Shown one piece after another: positions 10,908 through 19,542 of a stretch of 64,000 nt of DNA. Position 1 is the first letter of the stretch. Each line of letters starts with the position of its first letter. The stretch is from Debaryomyces hansenii CBS767 (taxonomy: Eukaryota; Ascomycota; Pichiomycetes; Serinales; Debaryomycetaceae). Below the pieces are notes generated by a model. That model was not told the origin of the DNA and ran no database searches. It saw only the letters and a program-made list of their open reading frames with translations. A program made the position numbers and the translations under genes. The DNA lies in contig NC_006045.2 of the NCBI RefSeq assembly GCF_000006445.2, forward strand, positions 806,001-870,000, given 5' to 3'.

Positions 10908-11129
10908 TCAACTATAGTACAATTCAAAGTTAAACCCATTGTGTACTTCATAATCATCCAAAGTGATATGATCTTTGTAAACCTGATATCCTTTCTTCAA
11001 TACGATTTTCTCGTACGATGTACCTATTTGTAATGATATTATTTTCTTTAAATCGCCAATTGTATCAGTAGGCATACATTTGACCTTGATTTTTTTACCA
11101 AGTCTATCGTTGGCTAGCACTTCTATCAT
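10908..11129 (-). CDS. HUB1: Ubiquitin-like modifier Hub1
   Basis: 73 aa, exactly the length of Hub1/UBL5. It begins [18 protein letters not shown] and ends in a Tyr-Tyr pair plus one residue (ELYYS), the hallmark that distinguishes Hub1 from glycine-tailed ubiquitins. The central [16 protein letters not shown] and [14 protein letters not shown] blocks are near-invariant in the family. Hub1 binds HIND motifs of Snu66 non-covalently and tunes splice-site choice; Asp22 and Lys50-type contacts are in conserved regions. No intron is visible. It lies tail-to-tail with PPG1, 143 bp apart. Confidence 0.95.
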   Translation of the reverse strand: MIEVLANDRLGKKIKVKCMPTDTIGDLKKIISLQIGTSYEKIVLKKGYQVYKDHITLDDYEVHNGFNFELYYS

Positions 11130-11892
11130 CGGATATCCACTGATTGCATAGAAAGCTTATATATATACGGCTCATCAACTGAAGAATCATCATCACTTCT
11201 ATCTATAAGGTTATATGCCGGATGGCATAGTAAGTGTATTTTCGATTGCAAAATGCTTCAGTGTTGTATTAAATTGCAATAAGACCAACCTTCGGTCCCA
11301 TTAATTTTAACAATAGCTCATAGGCTTGCTTAATTTCATTCAACAGAAAAATATTGAAAAAAAGAGTGATAATGTTCTCAGCAATGGTCAGCTTGGTTAG
11401 CGAAGTGTGTAACCAGAAACTTACATTCAAAAGCTTTTAGTGTGTAGCTAGGAGTTATGATATCACATTGTATCATATATCAGTTGTCTATTAATATACT
11501 ATCTAGTGGATAATATGTCTCAAAGTAGTTGCAAATCTATGTAACTTACGCAGTTCAAGATAATGAAATCCAGCACATACCTATTTACATAACTTACAAA
11601 TTTCTGTTTTTGATGACATAAATACTTTCAGCTATTAGGTATATCCATACGGAATCAACAACTTAAAATTCGTAATGGTTGTAGAGAATTGATGTATTTG
11701 TAAAATTCCACTTATCTGACGTTCTGAAAATTTTCGACGCTCTCGCTATCAATTCTCATTATCTTTTCTAATCACAATACCATTCACCTAGTATTGTTTT
11801 CAGTTCAAAACAATTGGTTCTTCGATAATTATCTAGAAAATACAGCTGGGGTTTATTTAAGTTATGGAGGTATTAACTGCAAAAGTGTAAAT
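11130..11892. other. Divergent intergenic region HUB1 / PQ-loop gene
   Basis: 763 bp, A+T-rich, shared upstream region of HUB1 (leftward) and the PQ-loop gene (rightward). A TATATATAC tract at 11159-11168 lies about 30 bp upstream of HUB1. A GTAAGT at 11230 and a TTTTCAG at 11797-11803 look like splice sites, but joining them puts a stop in the downstream frame, so no intron is called. No RNA gene seen. Confidence 0.5.
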
Positions 11893-13644
11893 ATGGGCTT
11901 ATCAAATTATGCTTTAGTTAAAGAACATTCAGAATTGATTGAACTGATGCTACTTTTGACATCTGTCTACACGAAAACGCCTAATAACACAAGCTACGAT
12001 GATGATAAAGTTATATTAGTTACTATATCGCAGGTTTCGGGGATTGCGTCTTTTGTTGTCTGGTTATTGGTTCAAATCCCTCAACTTATTGAAAATCATA
12101 TGAACCGGTCTGTTCAAGGTCTTTCATTATTATTAGTCATATTCTGGATAAGCGGGGACATATCTAATTTTGTGGCAAGTGTGTTGAATGGAACTCCCTT
12201 TCAGGTATGTATAGGGGCATATCATTGTTGTATAGGGTCGGTTTTGGGTATGCAATACTGGTACTATACAAACGTTTATCCGCGTCTGTTAAAAGTCTCC
12301 AACGAGCTACAAAAGAACACAAGCCTCGAAATACACCCAGATATATATGAGTCTAAATTAATTGGACGAGCTAATAGATTTGAGCAATGTGAGGAGGAGG
12401 GTTATAGCAGACTGCGGAACTTACATACATCTAGAAATGGACGATCTGTGGATACAGTTTTGAAGACTTCATTAAGCACTAGCGCATTGATTCAACAATC
12501 AAGTGCCTCGCCAGTTGCTTTTGATAACGACTTGGAAATGCCATCGAATTCACTCGCTCATAAAAAAGTTAATGAAATTGTATCGGCCATTTGGGTTGCC
12601 TTGTCATCAAGCCTAGGTAAGATTATTTCTCTCAAAGAAAACTCAATACCGGCTTGGATGTGCTCATTATTCTACGTATGCTCTCGTCCACCGCAGATTA
12701 TACAAAATTATAAGGCGAAGTCTACTAATGGTCTTTCACTATACACAATTCTATTAGCAATGATTGGAAACTTATTGTATACAATATCAATTGTTTCTAA
12801 TTCATGTATTCTCTTTGAGAAAGATACTGATGCATTTAACGCTATGATATCAACGAATATGCCGTATGTGATTAGCAGCTTATTAACTTTTTTTTTTGAT
12901 ACCATTTTATTAGCTCAATGTTTGTATTATGATGATTCGAATATTTCAACAAACTCATTGAATTCCAGTTTCCTGGCCAATAATCTGATATTTATGCAAT
13001 ATGATGATGACAATATTAACGAGATGAATAATCCAGGTTATCGTCATCCCAGAACTGGGAAAGGGAAGCAGAAAAAGAGACTCATTTATCATGACGAATC
13101 ATCTTTGCATTTCCAAACCCCCGCTTGGTATACTAATAATCTCTTTATTACCGACCCTAATGAAGACCGAGATGAAGCAAGAAATACTTTTTTTAGCAAC
13201 GATTCGAGAAAAACTCCCCGAGAATTATCTATCCAAAATGAGACGACATCTTTATTGAATAATGCTATCAATTACACGTTGACTACGCCGCCATCACATT
13301 ATATTTCTCGCTCAATTTTAGAGAGGCAAAATCAATTGTCTTCGCAAACTATACCAAATGGTGTTGCAAATTCGACATCGAGAAATGGTTCCGTTAACGC
13401 TGTCAAGTCTGCATCGATGTCTGCACTAAACTCAATTATATCTAATGGAAATGGTAATAATGTTCAATACAATACACCAATTCTAAATACTTCCTTAATA
13501 CCATCGATCGTGAGCAATTATTCTTCTATATCTAAGAAGTTATCTCATGATTCCAAAACCCCATTTCTGCCAAGTGACTTCTTAAGTGACAATTTTTACA
13601 ATCGACCAGAGCATGCAAGTATTTCATCGAACAACATGCAATAA
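11893..13644 (+). CDS. YPQ-like PQ-loop vacuolar cationic amino-acid transporter, long form
   Basis: 583 aa from the first in-frame ATG (the open frame extends 33 codons upstream without an ATG). There are two PQ-loop repeats. The first (about residues 55-110) has VQIPQLIENHMNRSVQGLSLL followed by FWISGDISN. The second (about 255-310) has RPPQIIQNYKAKSTNGLSL. The SxxGLS and GDISN elements are those of Ypq1-3/PQLC2, which export basic amino acids from the vacuole or lysosome. The S. cerevisiae proteins are about 300 aa. Here a loop of about 100 residues separates the repeats, and a Ser/Asn-rich tail of some 190 residues follows the last TM, which may carry sorting or ubiquitylation signals. 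Which of RTC2, YPQ1 or YPQ2 it matches cannot be told. Confidence 0.75.
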   Translation: MGLSNYALVKEHSELIELMLLLTSVYTKTPNNTSYDDDKVILVTISQVSGIASFVVWLLVQIPQLIENHMNRSVQGLSLLLVIFWISGDISNFVASVLNGTPFQVCIGAYHCCIGSVLGMQYWYYTNVYPRLLKVSNELQKNTSLEIHPDIYESKLIGRANRFEQCEEEGYSRLRNLHTSRNGRSVDTVLKTSLSTSALIQQSSASPVAFDNDLEMPSNSLAHKKVNEIVSAIWVALSSSLGKIISLKENSIPAWMCSLFYVCSRPPQIIQNYKAKSTNGLSLYTILLAMIGNLLYTISIVSNSCILFEKDTDAFNAMISTNMPYVISSLLTFFFDTILLAQCLYYDDSNISTNSLNSSFLANNLIFMQYDDDNINEMNNPGYRHPRTGKGKQKKRLIYHDESSLHFQTPAWYTNNLFITDPNEDRDEARNTFFSNDSRKTPRELSIQNETTSLLNNAINYTLTTPPSHYISRSILERQNQLSSQTIPNGVANSTSRNGSVNAVKSASMSALNSIISNGNGNNVQYNTPILNTSLIPSIVSNYSSISKKLSHDSKTPFLPSDFLSDNFYNRPEHASISSNNMQ

Positions 13645-13742
13645 AATTATTCAAATGATTAAAAATGTTAATATCTTCTTTTAGTTCTATTCTATGTAAT
13701 TCTATATAATCATGTCTTATAAAACATGAGTCAATAATATAT

Positions 13743-15458
13743 CTACAATACTTTATTTACCCTCCATGCACTATTAGGTAAACTTTGCAAATAGGTTACC
13801 TTCTTCTTGACCCAGAATAATATGAAAATACCACAAACGATGCAGAAAAAATTAGTATAGTAAAATCCGTCTCTTAAAAGTACTACCTTTCCGCCACCAT
13901 TCTTACATGTTTCCTTGAGAGCTTCTGAAGTAATATAAAAATCCAAGTTCTCGGCAATAGCTGTAGATACTTGAGTTGTTGGTTGACATTTGGCTATAGT
14001 AAGTTTATCAATCAAATATAGAACAATCAATTTTGGCCACGTACCACCGTAGTTAGACAAGGTGTTCAAAGTAGTCATATAGGTACCTCCTATGGCAGGA
14101 TCGGCAATTTTAGTATGAAATGCACATAATGAAACAAATTGAATAGTAGACATAAATGAAGAAATTAAATGCTGCAAAATAATTAAAATGAAATATCTTG
14201 ATGATACTTGACCATTCTCTGGAAAAAAGTAAACGATCATTTGTGCTAAGAATGCCCCAAATAACCGACCTGCGAATCCGAATAACCAAGGTTTTAATGG
14301 CGTTTTACCGTTAGACCAGCGTCCAGCATAGTAACCAAATACCATTTCAAAGGGAAAATCAATTAAGACGGTAATAGACAAATCTTCCTTAGATAATCCT
14401 TTTTCTAACAACTTTAAGTTGGTTGCGGATTCGCTAGCCTGGAATCCGAATTTGGCAATTAATAAGATTACAACAAATGTCTGAACGTTCGGTAATTTCA
14501 ATACCTGATACATCGAATTATAAACATGTTTCAACGAGGCCCAGTTACTAGACACCTTCGAGTTCTTGTTATAAATAGATTCAGCTTTTGCTTTTTCATT
14601 AGAAAGTTTGGCCATATTCAGTTTAGCCAAATGTGGAGGATCCTCTGGAATTAGAAATAACGCTCCAGTAACAATCAAATACATCCAGCCCCAGAAATTC
14701 AAGTACACGCCTAACGAAAACAACCCTTCATTAATAGGAACAGTTCTTAGGTACTTGTTGGCAAAATCTGGAGAGCTCAACGCGAGGAATATCGTAAATG
14801 ACGAGAAGTATCCGGTATTGATTCCAATTGTCTGGGCAGTTGATGCATACGACAAGCATTCAGGAGATAAGCATGTCAATGCCCACCCATCGACAGCTAT
14901 ATCTTGTGTCGCACAAAAGAACACTAATAAGAAGAAGCACATAGTAATCGTTTTCAAGTGAGTTTCAGGATCTAATACAAGATAGTCAATTTTCAGACCA
15001 AGATAGATCAATGTGATTCCAGATATTGTTTGGATGGGAATGATCCAGGATCTTCTCCTCCCAATAGTTGGGCTGTATAGGGCGTCAACTATAGGTGACC
15101 ATAATAGTTTCAACGAGTACGGATATGCGGCCAATGAAAATATACCAACCTGTGAGTACGATAACTTGGATTTCAATATAAAGGGTATAGATCCAAATGC
15201 TAAACCGACGGGTATTCCCTGAAGCAAATACAATATAACTAGGACTATAAATGCAGGTCTATCGATCTTATTCAAGCTTCGAGAACCATTTTTGGTGGTT
15301 TTGGGTTTTAAGGACGAGTCTTTCAATTCTTGGTGAGTTATGGGCAATAAACCATCGTTTTCCACCTCAAAGCCAGCACGAGGATTGTTAATTTGATTTT
15401 CAGCGAAATTGGGTTCAGTCGACCCAATTCGTTTATGAACTTGGTGGCCTTCTGACAT
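13743..15458 (-). CDS. YBR220C-like acetyl-CoA transporter (SLC33A1 family)
   Basis: 571 aa major-facilitator-type membrane protein. After a cytosolic N-terminus of about 75 residues come family blocks: LQGIPVGLAFGSIPFILKS, KLLWSPIVDALYSPTIGRRRSW, CATQDIAVDGWALTCL, and near the C-terminus IGGTYMTTLNTLSNYGGTWP. These are typical of ACATN/SLC33A1, which brings acetyl-CoA into the ER/Golgi lumen in animals; the yeast member YBR220C is uncharacterised. About twelve hydrophobic spans are visible. The gene lies 267 bp downstream of PDB1 in the same orientation, exactly as YBR220C-YBR221C in S. cerevisiae, which supports orthology. Confidence 0.88.
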   Translation of the reverse strand: MSEGHQVHKRIGSTEPNFAENQINNPRAGFEVENDGLLPITHQELKDSSLKPKTTKNGSRSLNKIDRPAFIVLVILYLLQGIPVGLAFGSIPFILKSKLSYSQVGIFSLAAYPYSLKLLWSPIVDALYSPTIGRRRSWIIPIQTISGITLIYLGLKIDYLVLDPETHLKTITMCFFLLVFFCATQDIAVDGWALTCLSPECLSYASTAQTIGINTGYFSSFTIFLALSSPDFANKYLRTVPINEGLFSLGVYLNFWGWMYLIVTGALFLIPEDPPHLAKLNMAKLSNEKAKAESIYNKNSKVSSNWASLKHVYNSMYQVLKLPNVQTFVVILLIAKFGFQASESATNLKLLEKGLSKEDLSITVLIDFPFEMVFGYYAGRWSNGKTPLKPWLFGFAGRLFGAFLAQMIVYFFPENGQVSSRYFILIILQHLISSFMSTIQFVSLCAFHTKIADPAIGGTYMTTLNTLSNYGGTWPKLIVLYLIDKLTIAKCQPTTQVSTAIAENLDFYITSEALKETCKNGGGKVVLLRDGFYYTNFFCIVCGIFILFWVKKKVTYLQSLPNSAWRVNKVL

Positions 15459-15725
15459 TAATAATTACTAGCGTAGTCTTCGATTTATGTACAGCTGTAA
15501 CTTTATGTTTTTGATATATTTCAATACGCGAAATATGGTTGAGAAATTCCTTAGTGGTTTTCGAACCACGGTAGGCCATCTAAACTAGAATTACAGAAGA
15601 GTAAGTGAAACATTATATTAATTTATGATACATATCATTGGGAAATATGGAAATCTTCCTAGCTTTATTAATGAAATGGAAGAACAATTATTTTTTTTTT
15701 ATATGATGAGGTGAGTTTTAAAAAT

Positions 15726-16880
15726 CTATAAACCTAAAACTTTTCTAGAGGCTCTCATGACGATTTCAACATCTGGGAAAGCAAAGTCTTCTAATTCTTT
15801 AGCGTATGGAGTTGGGACTTCACAACCGGTGACTCTTTCAACAGGAGCATCCAAGTAGTCGAAGGCTTCAGATTCCATGATTTGGGCACAGATTTCGGAA
15901 CCAACACCAAACGCAGGGAAACCGGCTTCACAAGTGACCAAGTGGTTGGTCTTCTTGACGGATTGGATGATGGAATCAGTGTCCAAAGGTTTAATGGATC
16001 TTAAGTTGATAACTTCAGCCTTAACACCGTATTCGCTTTCCAACTTCTCAGCGGCTTGCAAACAGTGCATGACGTTTCTGGTGTGAGAAACTAAGGTAAT
16101 GTCGGTACCTTCCCTTTCAATCTTGGCCTTACCGATTGGTAAGACAAAGTCGGATGACAAGGCTTCTTCGGACATCTCGAACGATTCACCGTACGACATT
16201 TCGTTTTCAAGGAAAACAACCGGATTTGGGTCTCTGATAGCAGCCTTGAACAAACCCTTGTAATCTTCGGCCGAGTATGGCGACAAAACCTTCAACCCTG
16301 GGATCGACCCGTACCAAGCAGCGTAACATTGCGAGTGTTGGGCACCGACACCAGCAGCAGCCCCGTTAGGACCACGGAAAGTGATGTTACATGGTTGTTT
16401 ACCTCCAGACATGTAGTATGTCTTAGCGGCCGAGTTGATGATTTGATCAATCGATTGCATGGCAAAGTTGAAAGTCATGAACTCACAAATTGGCTTCAAT
16501 CCGGCCAATGCTGACCCAACGGCCAACCCAGTGAATCCCATTTCTGTAATTGGTGTATCGATCACTCTTCTTTCACCAAATCTGTCCAATAATCCTCTCG
16601 AAATCTTATAAGCACCATTATACTGGGCCACTTCTTCTCCCATCAAGAACACATCGTCGTCACGGTCCAATTCTTCTGCCATGGCCGAGTTCAATGCGTC
16701 TCTAACAGTCATAGTTTGTGGTCCTGAAGATGACGATGCTGGACGTTGTCCTGACATTCTTAATGCGTGGTATTGACCTGCTTGAGCCAATGTTCTGCCA
16801 TTAGCGCTACCCGAAGTCTTCAATGCTTGAGCAGCCAAACTGGCTGTCTTTGCGACGTTTGATATTTTAGAAGCAACCAT
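15726..16880 (-). CDS. PDB1: Pyruvate dehydrogenase E1 beta subunit, mitochondrial
   Basis: 384 aa from the first true ATG (the open frame runs 8 codons further upstream only via TTG). The first 50 or so residues are rich in Ala, Lys, Arg and Ser, a matrix presequence. The mature part opens at [19 protein letters not shown]. Conserved transketolase-like blocks include [17 protein letters not shown] (thiamine-diphosphate-binding Glu), [37 protein letters not shown] and [15 protein letters not shown]. With E1 alpha it decarboxylates pyruvate for acetyl-CoA synthesis. Codon use is strongly biased (GGT, GTC, AAG), fitting high expression. It shares a divergent promoter with the ACOT9-like gene. 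Confidence 0.95.
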   Translation of the reverse strand: MVASKISNVAKTASLAAQALKTSGSANGRTLAQAGQYHALRMSGQRPASSSSGPQTMTVRDALNSAMAEELDRDDDVFLMGEEVAQYNGAYKISRGLLDRFGERRVIDTPITEMGFTGLAVGSALAGLKPICEFMTFNFAMQSIDQIINSAAKTYYMSGGKQPCNITFRGPNGAAAGVGAQHSQCYAAWYGSIPGLKVLSPYSAEDYKGLFKAAIRDPNPVVFLENEMSYGESFEMSEEALSSDFVLPIGKAKIEREGTDITLVSHTRNVMHCLQAAEKLESEYGVKAEVINLRSIKPLDTDSIIQSVKKTNHLVTCEAGFPAFGVGSEICAQIMESEAFDYLDAPVERVTGCEVPTPYAKELEDFAFPDVEIVMRASRKVLGL

Positions 16881-17051
16881 TATTCCAAGCCTATGCCTAT
16901 TCAATCTTAGAAGTGTTTCCTAACCGAATTAATCCCAATATAAACTACTTTAAGATGAACCGTTGATGGGAAAGATTCCACCAAACGGACAGATGAAGAC
17001 CGTATCAACTTTTTGGCCTCGGACACGTATTTTCGGATATTCAACTCCGTG

Positions 17052-17138
17052 TTTGCGGGTTGGGTTGGATTTGCGATGGTTTTTGCGGGTTACGGCATAT
17101 TTGTCCGATTTGCGGGTTACACGAATGTTTTGCAGGTT
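17052..17138 (+). repeat. Four spaced copies of TTTGCRGGTT
   Basis: Copies at 17052-17061, 17082-17091, 17109-17118 (all TTTGCGGGTT) and 17129-17138 (TTTGCAGGTT), spaced 30, 27 and 20 bp. The first three are identical. This looks like a clustered protein-binding site rather than a coding repeat. Confidence 0.6.
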
Positions 17139-17529
17139 GCCGACGGCTGACAGCAGATCTGGGCCCTGGGTCCAAATAGTCGAGGAGGGGAAGGCGAAAG
17201 GAAGGGACGAACCCGGTGGGACCGGCCACGTCGCACGGTTGTGGCCGGGTTTGTCGTGGACTGTCGGGGTCAACATTACGATTGATGGGCGTATCCGGCA
17301 GCCCACGAAGCGAGCGAAGCCCATCAAGATGGCATTTTTAGCCAACAGATAAGGAATTGTGGTCGACATTTCAGTAGAGCTCCGGCGTCGGCCCCGTCCG
17401 ATAGGAGGGGCATTGAGGGGATTCAGCCGTTTGGAGGGTCAATTGAGCCTTGATGGGTGGTACGAAAGACGTTTGGGATGGGATGATTCGGTAAATAGCT
17501 CGTAAATGAGATATGTAGTATGAGCATTT

Positions 17530-17613
17530 CACGTGGATAGCTGCTTAAAGAAGCAGTCGGACTGGTCCGACTGGTCGGAACTCTTGATGAAGGTCGCGAT
17601 GGAACTATATAAG
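17530..17613 (+). promoter_or_regulatory. E-box, zinc-cluster palindrome and TATA box of the ACOT9-like gene
   Basis: CACGTG (Cbf1-type) at 17530-17535; TCGGACTGGTCCGA at 17557-17570, a perfect inverted repeat of the form CGG-N6-CCG typical of Zn2Cys6 dimers; TATATAAG at 17606-17613. Order and spacing are those of a compact inducible promoter. The binding factors are not identified. Confidence 0.5.
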
Positions 17614-17683
17614 ATAGCAAATGGCCCTATATTGATTGGTTCAAGGAAGAAATTAGGCAGAATCGCTACAGAATCATAGAAAG

Positions 17684-19210
17684 ATGCTCAAGACGTTGAT
17701 AAGACAAGGTCATAGTAACAAGGCCGTTTCACGTATGGTGTTAGGCCGTCCGATGGCATGCAGATATAAGGCCACCAACTTCCACAGACCAGACTCAGCA
17801 GGATCGAACGATGCATCGCAAGCAGCAGATGCAGCAGCTACGGTTTTAGCAGACCAAAATGATATACAAAAGCTCCCAAATAAGGCCACCTGGATGGATG
17901 CCTTGCGGGAAAGAGAAAAGCAAAAGGCAGCTGGAAAGACGTTGGACAGTTATTCGTATATCAACCCTAAGACCACCGAAGTGGGTGAAAAAACCAGAAG
18001 TGAATCGTTTTCGTATTTGACGCTTCCATTCAAGGACGATAAGTGGTTGTGTGACTCTTACATGAATGCTTCTGGGAGATTGAGAGCAGGACAGTTGTTC
18101 CAGGACTTGGATGCGTTGGCTGGGAGAATCGCCTACAGACACTGTTCGCCGGCCGAGCCTGTGAATGTCACAGCATCGGTGGATCGTATCTACATGGTGA
18201 AGAAGGTGGATGAGATCCAGAACTATAATTTCGTGCTTGCTGGTGCCGTTACGTGGACTGGGAGGTCGTCGATGGAGATTTCCGTCAAGGGGTATGCGTT
18301 CGAGGGCCCGATCCCAGAGTCGATCACAGAGGAAACCTTGCCAATTGAAAATGTGTTTTTGAGTGCCAATTTCACTTTTGTTGCAAGAAACCCTATTACC
18401 CACAAGTCGTTTGCCATTAATAGGTTACTTCCAGTGGTTGAAAAGGAGTGGCTCGACTACCGTAGAGCAGAATCCCGTAATGCCAAAAAGAAGTTGGCCG
18501 CTAAGACCCTGAAGGTGATTGAACCAACGGATGAAGAAAGCAAATTAATCCACGAAATGTGGAAGTCCTCGAAGTCTTTGGAAGCTAAGAAGGACACCCC
18601 AAGAAACTTTTCATTCATGAAGGACACTAGTGTGTCGTCTACTTTATACATGCAACCACAATACAGAAACAGACACTCGTATATGATCTTTGGTGGTTAC
18701 TTATTAAGGCAGTCTTTTGAATTGGCTTATTGTGCATCTGCTGCCTTTGCAAAGGCCGCTCCAAGATTTGTGTCGTTAGATTCCACCACTTTCAAAGCCC
18801 CTGTGCCAGTCGGCTCTGTTTTGTCTATGACCGCTACTGTTTCTTACACCGAACACATTCACGAAAAGGGTGTTCCATACAACGATACTCCTTTCGGGTT
18901 CTCGTTACCTGCAACTAATAAATTATCATCCAATCCTGAAGCCTTCTTATCAGAATGTGGTACATTGATACAAGTTAGAGTCGACACTACTATCAAGCAT
19001 TTAGAAAGTACCGAAGCTAAAGAATCAGGCACTTTTATCTACTCCTTCTTCCTTCCAAAGGACTCTAAGGACGAGGAAGTTGACTACTGCTCAATTATGC
19101 CTCAAACATATTCCGAAATGATGGAATACGTCGAAGGTAGAAGAAGAGCTCAAGATACTGCTAATTTTGTTGACACTTTACCAGATACAAGTGCAAAGCC
19201 TAAACTTTAA
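17684..19210 (+). CDS. ACOT9-like acyl-CoA thioesterase, mitochondrial (double hotdog)
   Basis: 508 aa. The N-terminus (MLKTLIRQGHSNKAVSRMVLGRPMACR... without acids) is a mitochondrial presequence. Two hotdog domains follow. The first, at about residues 115-240, has MNASGRLRAGQLFQDLDALAGRIAYRH. The second, at about 320-460, has QPQYRNRHSYMIFGGYLLRQSFELAY. The NRHxxxFGG element is the ACOT9/10 signature. These enzymes hydrolyse acyl-CoA to free CoA and fatty acid in the mitochondrial matrix. S. cerevisiae has no obvious counterpart; filamentous fungi and CUG-clade yeasts do. Divergent pairing with PDB1 hints at co-regulation of mitochondrial acyl-CoA supply and disposal (inference). Confidence 0.82.
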   Translation: MLKTLIRQGHSNKAVSRMVLGRPMACRYKATNFHRPDSAGSNDASQAADAAATVLADQNDIQKLPNKATWMDALREREKQKAAGKTLDSYSYINPKTTEVGEKTRSESFSYLTLPFKDDKWLCDSYMNASGRLRAGQLFQDLDALAGRIAYRHCSPAEPVNVTASVDRIYMVKKVDEIQNYNFVLAGAVTWTGRSSMEISVKGYAFEGPIPESITEETLPIENVFLSANFTFVARNPITHKSFAINRLLPVVEKEWLDYRRAESRNAKKKLAAKTLKVIEPTDEESKLIHEMWKSSKSLEAKKDTPRNFSFMKDTSVSSTLYMQPQYRNRHSYMIFGGYLLRQSFELAYCASAAFAKAAPRFVSLDSTTFKAPVPVGSVLSMTATVSYTEHIHEKGVPYNDTPFGFSLPATNKLSSNPEAFLSECGTLIQVRVDTTIKHLESTEAKESGTFIYSFFLPKDSKDEEVDYCSIMPQTYSEMMEYVEGRRRAQDTANFVDTLPDTSAKPKL

Positions 19211-19542
19211 TTACACTCAAGTAGCTAACCCTAGTTTCTATTTTATCCTAATACATATTCTTTAAATTTAAATTATTATATCAATTATATATTATATAAA
19301 AATTACTAGTAGTACAAATCAGACTCACAAATGTGAGTTCATAAATTAAAAATAGAGTAATAGTATAACCAAACACCCATAAAAATCAAATTAAAATATC
19401 ATTATAAGAATAAAAGCATAATAAATGCAAACATTAAAATCAAATTAAGCCCAGAAACTTTTTCTCCCTAAGTCAAATGCAACAAATAGATAACTATTCG
19501 AAATATCAGTCCATATTAACATGAACCAGTCAGGAAATAAAC
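19211..19542. other. Convergent 3' region, ACOT9-like / AXL2
   Basis: 332 bp, very A+T-rich, tail-to-tail spacer. Contains TATATAT and AATAAA-like tracts compatible with yeast 3'-end signals on both strands. Nothing else seen. Confidence 0.5.

Larger units (their letters stand above)
16881..17683. promoter_or_regulatory. GC-rich divergent promoter PDB1 / ACOT9-like gene
   Basis: 803 bp, far richer in G+C than its surroundings, so long open frames appear on both strands without coding look. It holds four copies of TTTGCRGGTT, a CACGTG at 17530-17535, a CGG-N6-CCG palindrome at 17557-17570 and a TATATAAG box at 17606-17613 (about 70 bp before the thioesterase ATG). Confidence 0.6.

Noticed and set aside
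10761..11033. 90-codon frame starting at the PPG1 stop
   Set aside because: It overlaps HUB1 on the opposite strand and has hydrophobic, low-information composition; antisense shadow.
11215..11803. Possible intron joining an upstream ATG exon to the PQ-loop gene (GTAAGT at 11230, TTTTCAG at 11797)
   Set aside because: The join gives the wrong phase and an early stop, and no TACTAAC branch site is present; the first in-frame ATG at 11893 gives a sensible protein.
12070..12082. GGTTCAAATCC, a tRNA B-box match
   Set aside because: It lies in the PQ-loop coding region (VQIPQL) with no A-box or pairing acceptor stem.
16963..17352. 129-codon plus-strand frame and a 139-codon minus-strand frame in the PDB1 promoter
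   Set aside because: Both arise because the G+C-rich island lacks stop codons; they have no proper common start, no family and overlap each other.
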